Positions 43,410-52,444 of a stretch of DNA of 64,000 nucleotides are shown one piece after another. Position numbers and translations under genes: made by a program. Origin of the DNA: Microtetraspora glauca (GTDB lineage: Bacteria > Actinomycetota > Actinomycetes > Streptosporangiales > Streptosporangiaceae); contig BBYL01000029.1 in assembly GCA_001570385.1 (NCBI GenBank), positions 62,001 through 126,000 on the forward strand, given 5' to 3'. Within the stretch, counting starts at the first letter, position 1. Every line of letters starts with the position of its first letter. The notes below the pieces were generated by a model. It saw only the letters and a program-made list of their open reading frames with translations. It did no database searches and was not told the DNA's origin.

Positions 43410-44982
43410 TCGCCCCCAGCTCGGCGTCGTGGGTCCGCCAGGTCACGGTGGCGGTGTCCGGGGTGAGGTCGACGGTGGCCAGCGCGTTCTGGAACCAGGG
43501 CCCGGCCGCCAGCCGCCACCGGATCGGCGGCCTCGGCAGGCGGGCCGCCCGGGCCAGCAGGCTCCCGAGCGGACCCGCCACGGCGAAGGACGCGACCACG
43601 TTGGCCAGCCTGAGCGTACGGCTGAGCGGGTTGCGGATCGGCGAGCAGACGATCTGGTGGATCCGGCCTCTCCCGTCGCGTCTCCCTCGCTTCGGCCGTA
43701 CCGAGGCGAGGTAGGAGTAGTGGACGTCGCCGGACAGCAGGAGGACGGTGGCCGGCGGACGTCCCCTCTCACCCGAGGCGACGCCGGTGAGCAGCCGGGC
43801 AAGGTGCTCGAAGGATCCGCGGAACGCCGCCCAGTGCTCCAGGTCGACGAGCTGGCGCAGACGCTCGGCCCACCGGGCGGCCCGCCGGCCCCAGGCGCCG
43901 TCGCAGACGGCCTCGTTCCAGCTCTCGACGTGATGGATGCCCGTGGGCAGGAGCACCGGCAGCGACGAGCCGACGATCAGGTGGTCCACGTCGCCGGTGG
44001 CCGACTCCTCCAGCCACGCCCGCTCGTCGTCGTCCATGATCCGGCGCGCGCCAGGGGTGAGGACCCGGCCGCACCGGCTGTCCAGCATGATCACCCGGTT
44101 GGATCCGATGTCCCTGCGGTAGCTCCAGCGGACGGAGGCGGGCTCGGCGTCGGCCCGCGCGGCGAACGCGTCCAGCGCCGCGCCGTCGTCGCCCGCCCTC
44201 AGCGCGGCGAGCACGGGATCCGCCCCGCGCTCCTCGGCGGTCAGGTTGCCCAGATGCTGGTAGACGTAGTAGGCGCCGAGGCCGGACACGATCCTCCGCC
44301 GCCACCACGGAACCCCGGCCATCCGCTCGCGCCACGCGGCCGAGGTGTTCCAGTCGTCCCTGATGTCGTGGTCGTCGAACATCATCAGGGTGGGCACCGT
44401 GGCCATCAGCCAGCGGACCGGCGGGTCCGACCACGCCCGGCGGTAGAGCTCGGCGTACTCCTCGAAGTCCACGACCTCCCCGGGACCGTCACTCCGCCGG
44501 GCGGCGACGAAGTCCTTCATGTCCGGTGAGAGCTCGTCGGCGTACACCTGGTCGCCGAGCATGACCAGCAGGTCCGGGAGCTCACCCGACTCCATGAGCC
44601 GCAGGCTGTGGGCGCGCAGGACGTCCACGCCGTGCGTCAGCACGTACGGACCGTCGTGCGGGACGCTGGTCCGGCAGGTGCCGAAGACCAGGCGGCGCAG
44701 GGCGGTGAGCGGCCGGACGACGGTGGGCGGCATGCCCGGGGGCGGCCACACGGCCTCGCCGTCCAGCTCCACGCGGTACGGCGTGCCGCCGGGCGGCGTG
44801 ACCTCCGGGAGGGCGGCGTCGACGACCGCGTAGTGGTGCCCGTGGACGGTGAAGGTGCGCTCCTCGGAGCGCGTTTCGCCCGCCAGCACCGTGACCGCAC
44901 ACGGCTCGCTCGTCTCCACCCATATGGTCGCGCTCGCCGCGTCGGCATGACGGAGCAGCGGGCCGATCACCAGTTGTGCCAC
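43396..44982 (-). CDS. PhoD-like alkaline phosphatase family protein
   Basis: 528 residues from GTG 44982 (VAQLVIGPLLRHADAAS); no strong ribosome site. The N-terminal Fn3-like PhoD_N domain (TIWVETSEPCAVTVLAGE) is followed by a metallophosphatase: LRRLVFGTCRTS, VMLGDQVYADELS, TLMMFDDHDIRDDWNTS and LLLSGDVHYSYLASV supply metal ligands. There is no signal peptide, unlike Tat-exported PhoD, so it is likely cytoplasmic, as with many actinobacterial paralogues. Substrate unknown. Confidence 0.85.
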   Translation of the reverse strand: MAQLVIGPLLRHADAASATIWVETSEPCAVTVLAGETRSEERTFTVHGHHYAVVDAALPEVTPPGGTPYRVELDGEAVWPPPGMPPTVVRPLTALRRLVFGTCRTSVPHDGPYVLTHGVDVLRAHSLRLMESGELPDLLVMLGDQVYADELSPDMKDFVAARRSDGPGEVVDFEEYAELYRRAWSDPPVRWLMATVPTLMMFDDHDIRDDWNTSAAWRERMAGVPWWRRRIVSGLGAYYVYQHLGNLTAEERGADPVLAALRAGDDGAALDAFAARADAEPASVRWSYRRDIGSNRVIMLDSRCGRVLTPGARRIMDDDERAWLEESATGDVDHLIVGSSLPVLLPTGIHHVESWNEAVCDGAWGRRAARWAERLRQLVDLEHWAAFRGSFEHLARLLTGVASGERGRPPATVLLLSGDVHYSYLASVRPKRGRRDGRGRIHQIVCSPIRNPLSRTLRLANVVASFAVAGPLGSLLARAARLPRPPIRWRLAAGPWFQNALATVDLTPDTATVTWRTHDAELGAIRLP

Positions 44983-45092
44983 GCCTACAGGTCTACTGCA
45001 GGCGTGGCGCCGGACGCGAGCGCGCGAGAGGACGCTTCCCGACATTCGCGGACGGAGGTGCCGTCCAGGACAGATCTCCGCCCCCGCGCGGC

Positions 45093-45587
45093 TCAGCCGC
45101 CGAGGGAGCGTGCCAGATGGTCGAGTTCGCGCATGAGCCGTTCGGTGCGGGCCGCGCCGTACGCCGCGAGGACGGCACGGCGGTGTTCGGCGATCCCCGC
45201 CTCCAGGCGGGCCAGGAGCTCGCGTCCGCGATCCGCGAGGAAGACCACCACCTTGCGGCGGTCGAGGGGATCGTGACCGCGATAGACGACGGCGCGTTCG
45301 ACGAGCCGATCGACGGCCTTCGTGAGCGTGGGGTGCGGCATCAGCGCGGCCTCGGCCAGACCGCCCATGGAGTGGCCGCGCCCGTCCGCGAGCGCCTGGA
45401 GGATGCGCCACTGCTCGACGGAGACCTCCTCGCTCGCGAGCGCGGCCCCGAGGCTCCGGTTGACCGCCCGCTCGGCACGGCTCAGGAGGTACGCGAGCGA
45501 GGACTCCAGGCCAGAGGAGGTCACCGGCGCCTCCGCCCCTTCCGAGGGAAGCCTGACCTGGCTCGCGTCACCGGATCCGGCCGTCAT
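45093..45587 (-). CDS. MarR-family regulator
   Basis: 164 residues from ATG 45587. The winged helix is VSVEQWRILQALADGRGHSM, AALMPHPTLTKAVDRLVERA and GHDPLDRRKVVVFLADRG (wing). It is divergent from the AmiC-like gene by about 127 bp, so it may control the amide-use group as well as itself. Ligand unknown. Confidence 0.88.
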   Translation of the reverse strand: MTAGSGDASQVRLPSEGAEAPVTSSGLESSLAYLLSRAERAVNRSLGAALASEEVSVEQWRILQALADGRGHSMGGLAEAALMPHPTLTKAVDRLVERAVVYRGHDPLDRRKVVVFLADRGRELLARLEAGIAEHRRAVLAAYGAARTERLMRELDHLARSLGG

Positions 45588-45714
45588 CACGGAACGCTCG
45601 GTTCGTGCGTGAGGAGGCTCGATCCCGACATGGCCACGAACCACTCCCTTCCTGCGTTTTCTTGTGCTTTTTCCGCTTCCCTGCGCGGATGCGGATGGAG
45701 GATACTCTTCCCTC

Positions 45715-46818
45715 GTGATCGATCCCGCCACGATGGTCATCGATCCCCTGGAAGCGCATGTGCTCAGGGCGGACACGCTCCGCGTGGGCCTGGTCGTGCC
45801 CGTCTCCGGCGTGCTCGGCCTCGTCGGACCGTGCGCGATCAACTGCGCGGTGCTGGCGGCCGCGGAGGTGAACGGCGCGGGCGGGATGCTCGGCAGGCCG
45901 GTCGAGCTGGTCCTGATCGACGGCGGCCGGAGCCCCGCCGAGGTCGGCGCCGAGGTCGCCGGGCTGGTGCGCGCGGGAGCCGTGCAGGCGGTGGTCGGAA
46001 CCCACGCCAGCGATGTGCGCGTCGGGATCGAGCGCGCGCTTCGCGGCGCGGCCCCGTTCGTCTACACGCCTCCGTACGAGGGCGGTGCCCGCTCCCCCGG
46101 GGTCTACTTCCTCGGAGAGCCCGCGTCCTCGCAGGTCGCCCCGGGGATCGACTGGCTGATCGGGCACCGGCGGGCGAGGCGCTGGTTCCTGCTGGGCAAC
46201 GACTACATCTGGCCGTACCTGGTGCACGCGTCCGCGCGCGTCCATCTGATGTCCTGTTCGGCGCGGATCGTCGGGGAGCGCTTCCTCCCCGCCGGCACCC
46301 GCGACATGGCGCCGCTGATCGAGGAGCTCGCCGCCGTACGGCCGGACGTCGTGCTGCTCAACCTCATCGGCAGCGACCTGATCGAGTTCAACCGGGCGTT
46401 CGCGGCGAGCGGGCTGGACTGTGCCCGTCTCTGCGGCGCGCTGGAGGAGCACGGCCTGCTGGCCATCGGAGGCGACTCCAGTGGTGAGCTCTATACCGCG
46501 ATGGGCTATTTCGGGGGCATCACCACGGACGACAACCTCTGGCTGCAGGAGCGCTACACGCGACGGTTCGGCCCGGCCGCGCCGCTGCTCAACGGGCACG
46601 GGCACGGGTGTTACGAAGGCGTTCTCATGCTCGCCGCGCTCGCCGCCCGCGCGGGTTCCCTCGCTGTGCCCGCGATCGAGGCGGTCGCCGACGGGACCAC
46701 GGTCATCACCGGGAGGGGGCCGCTCACCCTCCGGGACCGGCACGTGTGGCAGCGCGTCTATCTGGGACGTGCCGACGGGCTGGACTTCGATGTCGTGACC
46801 TCCTCCCCTGCCCGGTGA
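45715..46818 (+). CDS. AmiC-like cytoplasmic ligand-binding protein (amide sensor)
   Basis: 367 residues from GTG 45715 (start uncertain; ATG 45733 is also possible; GGAGG lies 14 bases upstream). A Peripla_BP_6-type fold: LRVGLVVPVSGVLGLVGPCA, EVNGAGGMLGRPVELVLIDG, WFLLGNDYIWPY and MGYFGGITTDDNLWLQERY. There is no signal peptide, so it stays in the cytoplasm like AmiC, which binds amides and releases the antiterminator AmiR. No ANTAR protein (AmiR) is nearby. A permease and formamidase follow. Confidence 0.8.
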   Translation: MIDPATMVIDPLEAHVLRADTLRVGLVVPVSGVLGLVGPCAINCAVLAAAEVNGAGGMLGRPVELVLIDGGRSPAEVGAEVAGLVRAGAVQAVVGTHASDVRVGIERALRGAAPFVYTPPYEGGARSPGVYFLGEPASSQVAPGIDWLIGHRRARRWFLLGNDYIWPYLVHASARVHLMSCSARIVGERFLPAGTRDMAPLIEELAAVRPDVVLLNLIGSDLIEFNRAFAASGLDCARLCGALEEHGLLAIGGDSSGELYTAMGYFGGITTDDNLWLQERYTRRFGPAAPLLNGHGHGCYEGVLMLAALAARAGSLAVPAIEAVADGTTVITGRGPLTLRDRHVWQRVYLGRADGLDFDVVTSSPAR

Positions 46819-46823
46819 ACCTG

Positions 46824-46875
46824 TGAACCGTTCTGATGAACCGTCCTTGCGAACCGTCCTTGCGAACCGTCCTTG
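46824..46875. repeat. Four tandem 13-bp repeats
   Basis: Units TGAACCGTTCTGA, TGAACCGTCCTTG, CGAACCGTCCTTG and CGAACCGTCCTTG run without gap, starting five bases after the AmiC-like gene's stop. More distant versions (ACGAACCGGTCTCTGAACCG) follow. The rest of the gap to 47073 has an A/T-rich patch at about 46991-47035, a likely promoter area. Confidence 0.85.
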
Positions 46876-47073
46876 TGCACCCTCCGGCGAACTCCTACGA
46901 ACCGGTCTCTGAACCGCGTGGTGACTCCGTCCTGTGAACAGGGGCCGTGCCGGGCTTTCCCCTCCTGACCGCCACGGTCACGCCACCGACAAAGAAATTT
47001 TCAAACGAAATCTTTTCCTTTTCAAGGATTAGTCCTATCGTACGCTCTGCCCCCAGCGTTCGAAGGAGTTCTG

Positions 47074-48495
47074 ATGTCGTCTCCCTCCGCGGCGCCGTCC
47101 TCGCCCGCGTCATCGCAAAGCGCCGCGAACGGCGTGGAGCGTTTCGGATACCAGCAGCAGTTACAACGCTCGCTGAGCTTCACCGACCTGCTCATCTACG
47201 GCCTGATCTTCATGGTGCCGATCGCGCCGTTCGGCATCTTCGGCGGCGTCTTCCAGGGCTCGGGCGGCATGGTCGCGCTGGCGTACGTCATCGGCATGGT
47301 CGCGATGGCCTTCACCGCCCTGTCGTACGCGCAGATGTCCAAGGCGTTCCCGATGGCCGGCTCGGTCTACACCTACGCGGGTCGCGGGATCGCCGCCCCG
47401 GTCGGCTTCCTCGCCGGCTGGGTGATCCTGCTCGACTACATCCTCGTGCCCGCGCTGCTCTATCTCGTGGCGAGCGCGGCCATGGCGTCGTTCGTGCCCG
47501 TGATTCCCGTCTGGGCCTGGTTGATCATGTTCATCGTCCTCAACACGGCGGTGAACTACTTCGGCATCCAGATGACCGCACGGATAAACAAGATCATGCT
47601 GGTCGCCGAGCTGATCGTGCTGGCGATCTTCCTGGTCGTCGGCGTCGTCGCCCTCGCGCAGGGCAAGGGACACGGAGACGCGTTCAGCCCAATCTTCGAC
47701 TCGTCGACGTTCACCTGGCCGCTCGTGTTCGGAGCCGTCTCGGTCGCGGTGCTGTCCTTCCTCGGTTTCGACGGCATCTCGATGCTCGCCGAGGAGAGCC
47801 GTGAGGACGCGCGCAAGCTCGGCCGTTCCATGGTGGCCGCGCTCATGCTCGCGGGTGCGCTGTTCATCGCCCAGACCTGGGTCGCCGCGCTGCTCGCGCC
47901 GGACCGCGCGGAACTGCTCAAAAACGGCGGGGACAACGCCTTCTACGACGTCGCCGAGTACGCCGGAGGACACTGGCTGAGCGTGCTCACCGCCGTCGCG
48001 ACCGCGGTCGCCTGGGGCTTCGCCAACTCCCTCGTCGCCCAGGCCGCCACCTCGCGCCTGCTGTTCGCCATGGCCCGCGACCGGCTGCTGCCACGGTTCC
48101 TGGGCAAGATCCACCCGAAGCACAAGGTGCCGGTCAACGCCACGTTCCTCACTGCCGCCGTCTCGCTGGTCCTCGGCCTCATCCTCGCCAACAGCGATGA
48201 CGGGATCGGGCAGCTCAGCTCGCTCATCAACTTCGGCGCGATGACCGCCTTCCTCGCGCTCCACGTCTCCGTCGTCGTCCATTACGTCGTACGGCAGCGC
48301 AGCCGGGACTGGTGGCGGCACCTGATCGCCCCCGCGATCGGCTTCCTGATCCTGCTGTACGTTGTGATCAACGCCAAGGTGGCCGCCCAGGCGGTCGGCC
48401 TGACCTGGCTGGCACTCGGCGTGCTGATCCTGATCACCTTCATCCTCATCGGCCGTCGCCCCACCCTTCCCGACGAGACGGAGGTCTCCGAGTGA
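47074..48495 (+). CDS. APC-family amino acid / amine permease
   Basis: 473 residues, about 12 membrane segments. The N-terminal cytoplasmic tail is Ser/Ala-rich, then FTDLLIYGLIFMVPIAPFGI and AGSVYTYAGRGIAAPVGFLA show the APC motif; AVSVAVLSFLGFDGISMLAE and TSRLLFAMARDRLLPRFLG are conserved central segments. It imports amino acids, amines or possibly amides by proton symport. Its stop overlaps the formamidase start by 4 bp (GTGA), so the two work together. Confidence 0.9.
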   Translation: MSSPSAAPSSPASSQSAANGVERFGYQQQLQRSLSFTDLLIYGLIFMVPIAPFGIFGGVFQGSGGMVALAYVIGMVAMAFTALSYAQMSKAFPMAGSVYTYAGRGIAAPVGFLAGWVILLDYILVPALLYLVASAAMASFVPVIPVWAWLIMFIVLNTAVNYFGIQMTARINKIMLVAELIVLAIFLVVGVVALAQGKGHGDAFSPIFDSSTFTWPLVFGAVSVAVLSFLGFDGISMLAEESREDARKLGRSMVAALMLAGALFIAQTWVAALLAPDRAELLKNGGDNAFYDVAEYAGGHWLSVLTAVATAVAWGFANSLVAQAATSRLLFAMARDRLLPRFLGKIHPKHKVPVNATFLTAAVSLVLGLILANSDDGIGQLSSLINFGAMTAFLALHVSVVVHYVVRQRSRDWWRHLIAPAIGFLILLYVVINAKVAAQAVGLTWLALGVLILITFILIGRRPTLPDETEVSE

Positions 48496-49502
48496 ACGTC
48501 GTCTCCTTCCGGCCCAAGGCCGAGGACCTGGCCTACACCTTCGGCGGACGGCCCGCCGTGGCCCGAATCGCCCCCGGCACGGTCCTCGAACTCTTCACCG
48601 AGGACTGCTTCGGCGGGCGGGTGCGCGGCCCCGAGGACCTGCCGTCGAAGGTGTGCGAGTTCCCCTTCCTGAACCCCGTCACCGGTCCCTTCCACGTGGA
48701 GGGGGCCGAGCCCGGTGACACTCTCGCCCTGCACTTCGTCTCCATCGAGCCCGCCCGCGACTGGGCCGTCTCCACGACGTTCCCCCACTTCGGGGCGCTC
48801 ACCGGCACCCACACCACCGCGATGCTCCAGCCTCCCCTCGACGAGGTCGTCTGGATGTACGACGTGGACGTGGAGAAGCGGACCGTCCGCTACCAGGCCC
48901 GGAACAGCGACTTCAGCGTGGAGATGCCGCTCGACCCGATGCACGGCACCGTGGGCGTCGCTCCGGCCGCCTCCGAGGCGCGGATGACGATCACCCCGGA
49001 CGCCCACGGCGGCAACATGGACACCCCCGAGCTGCGGGCCGGCGTCACGGTCTACCTGGGGGTCAACGTGGCGGGCGGCCTGTTCGCCATCGGCGACGGG
49101 CACTGCCGCCAGGGACACGGCGAGGTCTGCGGCACCGCCGTCGAGGCCGCGATGAACACCGTCGTCGCCGTCGAGCTCATCAAGGGCGTCGCCACGCCGT
49201 GGCCGCGTCTGGAGGACGACGACCACCTGATGTCCACGGGCTCGGCCCGGCCGCTCGAAGACGCGTACCGCATCAGCCAGCACGACCTCGTCACCTGGGC
49301 GGCCTCGCTCACCGGCCTCGACCAGCTCGACGCGTACCAACTGGTCAGCCAGGGCGGCGAGGCGCCGGTGGGCAACGTGTGCGACACGAACTACACGATG
49401 GTCGCCAAGCTGCCCAAGGCCTACCTCGGCCGCCCCGAGATCTACGAGTCCGCGCACTCCCGGCTGCGGGCTCTCGGCGAGGAGTACCTCTCCTCCCGCT
49501 GA
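48492..49502 (+). CDS. Acetamidase/formamidase family protein
   Basis: 336 residues from GTG 48492, coupled to the permease gene. FmdA_AmdA fold: ARIAPGTVLELFTEDCFGG, VEGAEPGDTLALHFVSIEPA, HFGALTGTHTTAML, TPDAHGGNMDTPELRAG and LFAIGDGHCRQGHGEVCG are the family motifs. It releases ammonia from short amides. With the permease and the AmiC-like sensor it forms a likely amide import and use pathway. Confidence 0.9.
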   Translation: MNVVSFRPKAEDLAYTFGGRPAVARIAPGTVLELFTEDCFGGRVRGPEDLPSKVCEFPFLNPVTGPFHVEGAEPGDTLALHFVSIEPARDWAVSTTFPHFGALTGTHTTAMLQPPLDEVVWMYDVDVEKRTVRYQARNSDFSVEMPLDPMHGTVGVAPAASEARMTITPDAHGGNMDTPELRAGVTVYLGVNVAGGLFAIGDGHCRQGHGEVCGTAVEAAMNTVVAVELIKGVATPWPRLEDDDHLMSTGSARPLEDAYRISQHDLVTWAASLTGLDQLDAYQLVSQGGEAPVGNVCDTNYTMVAKLPKAYLGRPEIYESAHSRLRALGEEYLSSR

Positions 49503-49526
49503 TCCCCGACCGGACTGATCCTCGAC

Positions 49527-49566
49527 CGGGCTGATCCCGTCTCCTCCTGGGGACGGGATCAGCCCG
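49527..49566. terminator. Terminator after the formamidase gene
   Basis: A 15-bp perfect stem (49527-49541 with 49552-49566; arm CGGGCTGATCCCGTC) with a 10-base loop. It overlaps the last codons of the convergent oxidoreductase gene and can act on both strands. Confidence 0.9.
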
Positions 49567-50476
49567 TGTTCGCCAGAAGACCGGCGTCGGCGAGCGCGGC
49601 AGCGACGACGTCCTCGCAGATGGCGTGGGTGACGAGCGCGTCCTCGGCGGAGATCGTACGGCCCTCGCGCACGGCGTCCAGGAAGGCGTGGCAGATCTGC
49701 TCGATGCCGCGCTGGCGCGCGACCGGCGTCCAGGGCGGCCTGCGGGACAGGGTCTCGCCCCCGGCGTGGTCCACCACGTCGCCGAGATCGATCACCCGCC
49801 GCTTGCGCCCGCCGCCCATCGCCTCGCAGGTCTCCTCGGTCGAGCCGCCGACGCGGTTCATGACCCCGATGGCGGTGAAGCCGTCGCCGCCGAGCTCCAG
49901 CACGATGTGTTCGAGCAGCCCGGACCGCACGCGGGTGCGCACCCGAACGTCCGTGACCTCTCCCGGCGCGAGGAACCGCAGCGTGTCGGCCACATGGACG
50001 AAGTCGTCGAAGACCACCGTACGCGGGTCCGCGGCCGCGTCCACCCGGTTCTTCTCCAGGATGACCAGGTCTCTCGGCAGGTCGCGCAGGGCCGTGTAGC
50101 CGGGGGCGTACCTGCGGTTGAACCCCACCATCAGCGACCTGCCCCGGTCACGCGCGAGCCGTACGAGCCTCTCTGAGTCGGGGAGGTTGTCGGCGAGCGG
50201 CTTGTCGACGTAGACGTGCACCCCCGCCTCGATCAGCGCCTCGACGAGCGGCACGTGCGCGGACGTCGCGGCGTGGACGAACGCCGCCTCGATCCCCGCC
50301 TCCACCAGTTCGCCGACGGTGGTGAAGAGCCGATCGATCCGGTACGCCGCTCCGAGCCTGGCCAGGGTGTCCTCGTTCCGGGTGCACAGGTGCGGAACGA
50401 TCCCCGGCGTGGTCGCGAGCACCGGAAGGTACGCCTTCTCCGCGATGTCCCCGAGCCCGATGATCCCGATTCTCAT
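49559..50476 (-). CDS. Gfo/Idh/MocA family oxidoreductase
   Basis: 305 residues. The N-terminal Rossmann motif is MRIGIIGLGDIAEKAYLPVL, then HVYVDKPLADNLPDSERLV with the EKP-like Lys (here DKP), and the C-terminal beta domain follows (LVILEKNRVDAAADPRTVVF). Members oxidise or epimerise sugars and inositols using NAD(P). At about 305 residues it is a short member. Substrate unknown. Divergent from the PadR gene. Confidence 0.85.
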   Translation of the reverse strand: MRIGIIGLGDIAEKAYLPVLATTPGIVPHLCTRNEDTLARLGAAYRIDRLFTTVGELVEAGIEAAFVHAATSAHVPLVEALIEAGVHVYVDKPLADNLPDSERLVRLARDRGRSLMVGFNRRYAPGYTALRDLPRDLVILEKNRVDAAADPRTVVFDDFVHVADTLRFLAPGEVTDVRVRTRVRSGLLEHIVLELGGDGFTAIGVMNRVGGSTEETCEAMGGGRKRRVIDLGDVVDHAGGETLSRRPPWTPVARQRGIEQICHAFLDAVREGRTISAEDALVTHAICEDVVAAALADAGLLANTG

Positions 50477-50540
50477 GCGCCGGAGCCTATCGGTATTGCT
50501 AATTTCGACTTACTAAGTGAAACTGAATAAAGAGGTGATC

Positions 50541-50870
50541 ATGGCACGCCGTCAACCCGATCTGGGACGTTTCACCGACGTCGCCCTGCTGGTGCTGGTC
50601 AGCCTGGCCGAGGGCGACAAGCACGGCTACCGCATGATCCAGGACATCGAGGAGTTCTCCGGCACGGCCCTCGAACCCGGCACCCTCTACGGCGCGCTCA
50701 TGCGGCTGGAGGAACGCGGGTGGATCGAGCCGCTACCCGTGATCGAACGCCGCAGGCCGTACCGGATCACACCCGCCGGGCTCGACGCCCTGCGCGAGCA
50801 ACTCGCCACCCTGCGCCGCATCGAGGAGACGGGCACCAGGCGCGCCCGGCCGTCGTGGGGGGTGGCCTGA
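50541..50870 (+). CDS. PadR-family regulator
   Basis: 109 residues from ATG 50541, five bases after GAGG; a GTG eight codons upstream is weaker. FTDVALLVLVSLAEGDKHGY, TLYGALMRLEERGWIEPLP and RRRPYRITPAGLDALREQL are the PadR winged helix. It normally controls a transporter or membrane gene next to it; none follows here, only the convergent epimerase gene, so its target was lost or is the divergent oxidoreductase. Confidence 0.87.
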   Translation: MARRQPDLGRFTDVALLVLVSLAEGDKHGYRMIQDIEEFSGTALEPGTLYGALMRLEERGWIEPLPVIERRRPYRITPAGLDALREQLATLRRIEETGTRRARPSWGVA

Positions 50871-51013
50871 GATGCGATCGGATTCGCCCCCGCCCTATCC
50901 CCGCCGCGATGGGCGTCCCGGTCAGCGTGGCGATATGCGGCGCTGTCGCGCGGATCTCGCTGTCCGCTCCCCGCTCGCCCGGCCCTCCCTGGTACGCGCC
51001 CGTGCCCACGTGA

Positions 51014-51943
51014 TCAGCGGGCCCGCCACCGGGTGACGGTCTCCTTCAGCGCCCCGTCCATCGGGGTGGCGGCGACACCGAAGGTCGCGGTGAAGGCGGA
51101 CGAGTCGAGGACGAAGGGCCGGTCGAACTGGTAGCGGGTCTCCCTCATTTCGCGGAGGAACGGCGACACCGCGCCCGCGGCCATGAGCGCCCATTCGGGC
51201 AGTCGTACGAGCCGGGGACCGGGGGCCCCGGCCAGATCGCACAGGCGCTCGGCCAGTGCCCGGATGCTCAGCGCCGGGCTCGTGGGGATGTGCCAGGCGC
51301 GGCCCCAGGCACGTTCGTCGGTCGCCACCGTGACCAGGGCGGCCGCGACGTCGGGCAGGTAGGTCCAGCTGTGCGGGATGTCGGGGTCGCTCAGGGTCAT
51401 CGCCCGCCGTCCGGTGAGCAGCGGGTCGAGGAAACGGTCCCCGAGGAACGACTGGTCCGACGCGCCGGGGCCGAAGTAGTCGGAGCCGCGCACCTCCGTG
51501 ATCCGTACCCGACCGGCCCTGTGGGCGGCGAGCGCCTGCTTCCACATCTCGGCGCGTACCCGGCCCTTGGTCCCGGTGGACGCGAGCGGCGCGTCCTCGG
51601 TCATCGGGCCGTCCACAGGGCCGTAGCCGTACAGGTTGCCCAGCGTGACCAGGACCGCTCCCGTCGCCTCCGCCGCTCCCAGCAGCGAGTCCGCGATCGG
51701 CGGCCAGTCCTCCGCCCAGCGGTGGTACTTCGGGTTCGCGCAGTTGTAGAGCGCGTCGGCACCCTCCGCCAGGCGCCGCATCGCCGTGGCGTCCTGGGCC
51801 GGTACGGCGGCCCGCGTGATCCCGGCCCGGTCGGGGCCCGAGCCCGAGCGGGTGACCACGACCACCTCGTGACCCGCCGCCGCGAGCGTCTCGGCGACCC
51901 TGCCGCCGACCTGACCGGCGCCGACGATGACGTGCTTGCCCAT
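51014..51943 (-). CDS. NAD-dependent epimerase/dehydratase family (extended SDR)
   Basis: 309 residues. Rossmann motif HVIVGAGQVGGRVAETLAAA; TLGNLYGYGP carries an SDR-type YG element, and RVRAEMWKQALAAHRAGRVR replaces the usual YxxxK, so this is an atypical short-chain member. HSWTYLPDVAAALVTVATDE is the usual C-terminal element. It lies 42 bp downstream of the yrdB-like gene, on the same strand, and so is likely under the same TetR control. Confidence 0.8.
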   Translation of the reverse strand: MGKHVIVGAGQVGGRVAETLAAAGHEVVVVTRSGSGPDRAGITRAAVPAQDATAMRRLAEGADALYNCANPKYHRWAEDWPPIADSLLGAAEATGAVLVTLGNLYGYGPVDGPMTEDAPLASTGTKGRVRAEMWKQALAAHRAGRVRITEVRGSDYFGPGASDQSFLGDRFLDPLLTGRRAMTLSDPDIPHSWTYLPDVAAALVTVATDERAWGRAWHIPTSPALSIRALAERLCDLAGAPGPRLVRLPEWALMAAGAVSPFLREMRETRYQFDRPFVLDSSAFTATFGVAATPMDGALKETVTRWRAR

Positions 51944-51985
51944 GACTTCTCTCCCTGCTCTCGGTCTCTTACGGGTCGGCGTCGC

Positions 51986-52333
51986 TCAGACCTGATCCCA
52001 AACCAGGCGGAGGACGGCGTTGACGGCATAGAGGACGGCGAAGACCGCACCCCCGGTGGCGACCCCGGACGCGACGAGAGCGACCGCGCCGCCTCCGAAC
52101 CACGCGATCTCGAACGCGGCCCTGGCGAGGCCGTGCAAGGGGAACCTCGCGCCGTTGGCCGCGGCGAAGAGTCCCCAGAGGGTGGCGAACATCGCGGGAG
52201 CGCCGAGGCCGACGAGGATCCTGAGCCCGAGAGGAGCGCCAAGGGTGAACCCCCAGTACCCCACCGCGATCAGCACGCCGAGCTCCAGGAAGAACATCAG
52301 GGCGAGGTTGGCTCCCTTGGCCACGGTCAGCAT
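51986..52333 (-). CDS. YrdB-like (DUF2568) membrane protein
   Basis: 115 residues from ATG 52333, six bases after GGAG. Four membrane segments: LALMFFLELGVLIAVGYWGF, ILVGLGAPAMFATLWGLFAA, AFEIAWFGGGAVALVASG and GAVFAVLYAVNAVLRLVW. Function unknown. Two TetR operators lie directly upstream, between it and the divergent TetR gene. Confidence 0.82.
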   Translation of the reverse strand: MLTVAKGANLALMFFLELGVLIAVGYWGFTLGAPLGLRILVGLGAPAMFATLWGLFAAANGARFPLHGLARAAFEIAWFGGGAVALVASGVATGGAVFAVLYAVNAVLRLVWDQV

Positions 52334-52362
52334 CGCAACTCCTTGAGTCATCGCTCTCGTTC

Positions 52363-52377
52363 GAGAGCAATGCTCTC
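52363..52377. promoter_or_regulatory. TetR operator, copy 1
   Basis: GAGAGCAATGCTCTC is a perfect 7-1-7 palindrome in the divergent yrdB/tetR promoter region. Confidence 0.8.
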
Positions 52378-52396
52378 TCATTAGAGCAGTGCCGTC

Positions 52397-52411
52397 AAGA
52401 GCAGTGCTCTC
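52397..52411. promoter_or_regulatory. TetR operator, copy 2
   Basis: AAGAGCAGTGCTCTC matches copy 1 except the first base and the centre; centre distance is 34 bp. A half-site (TTAGAGCAGTGC) lies between the copies. It is 34 bp in front of the tetR ATG. Confidence 0.78.
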
Positions 52412-52444
52412 GAATCCTGCCGCCGCTCTGATAGCCTCCAGGAC

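Noticed and set aside
50872..51036. A 54-codon frame right after PadR (ATG 50872)
   Set aside because: No ribosome site, Arg/Pro-rich composition like a shadow frame, and it overlaps the convergent epimerase gene. It could be the leftover start of a lost PadR target, but this cannot be shown.
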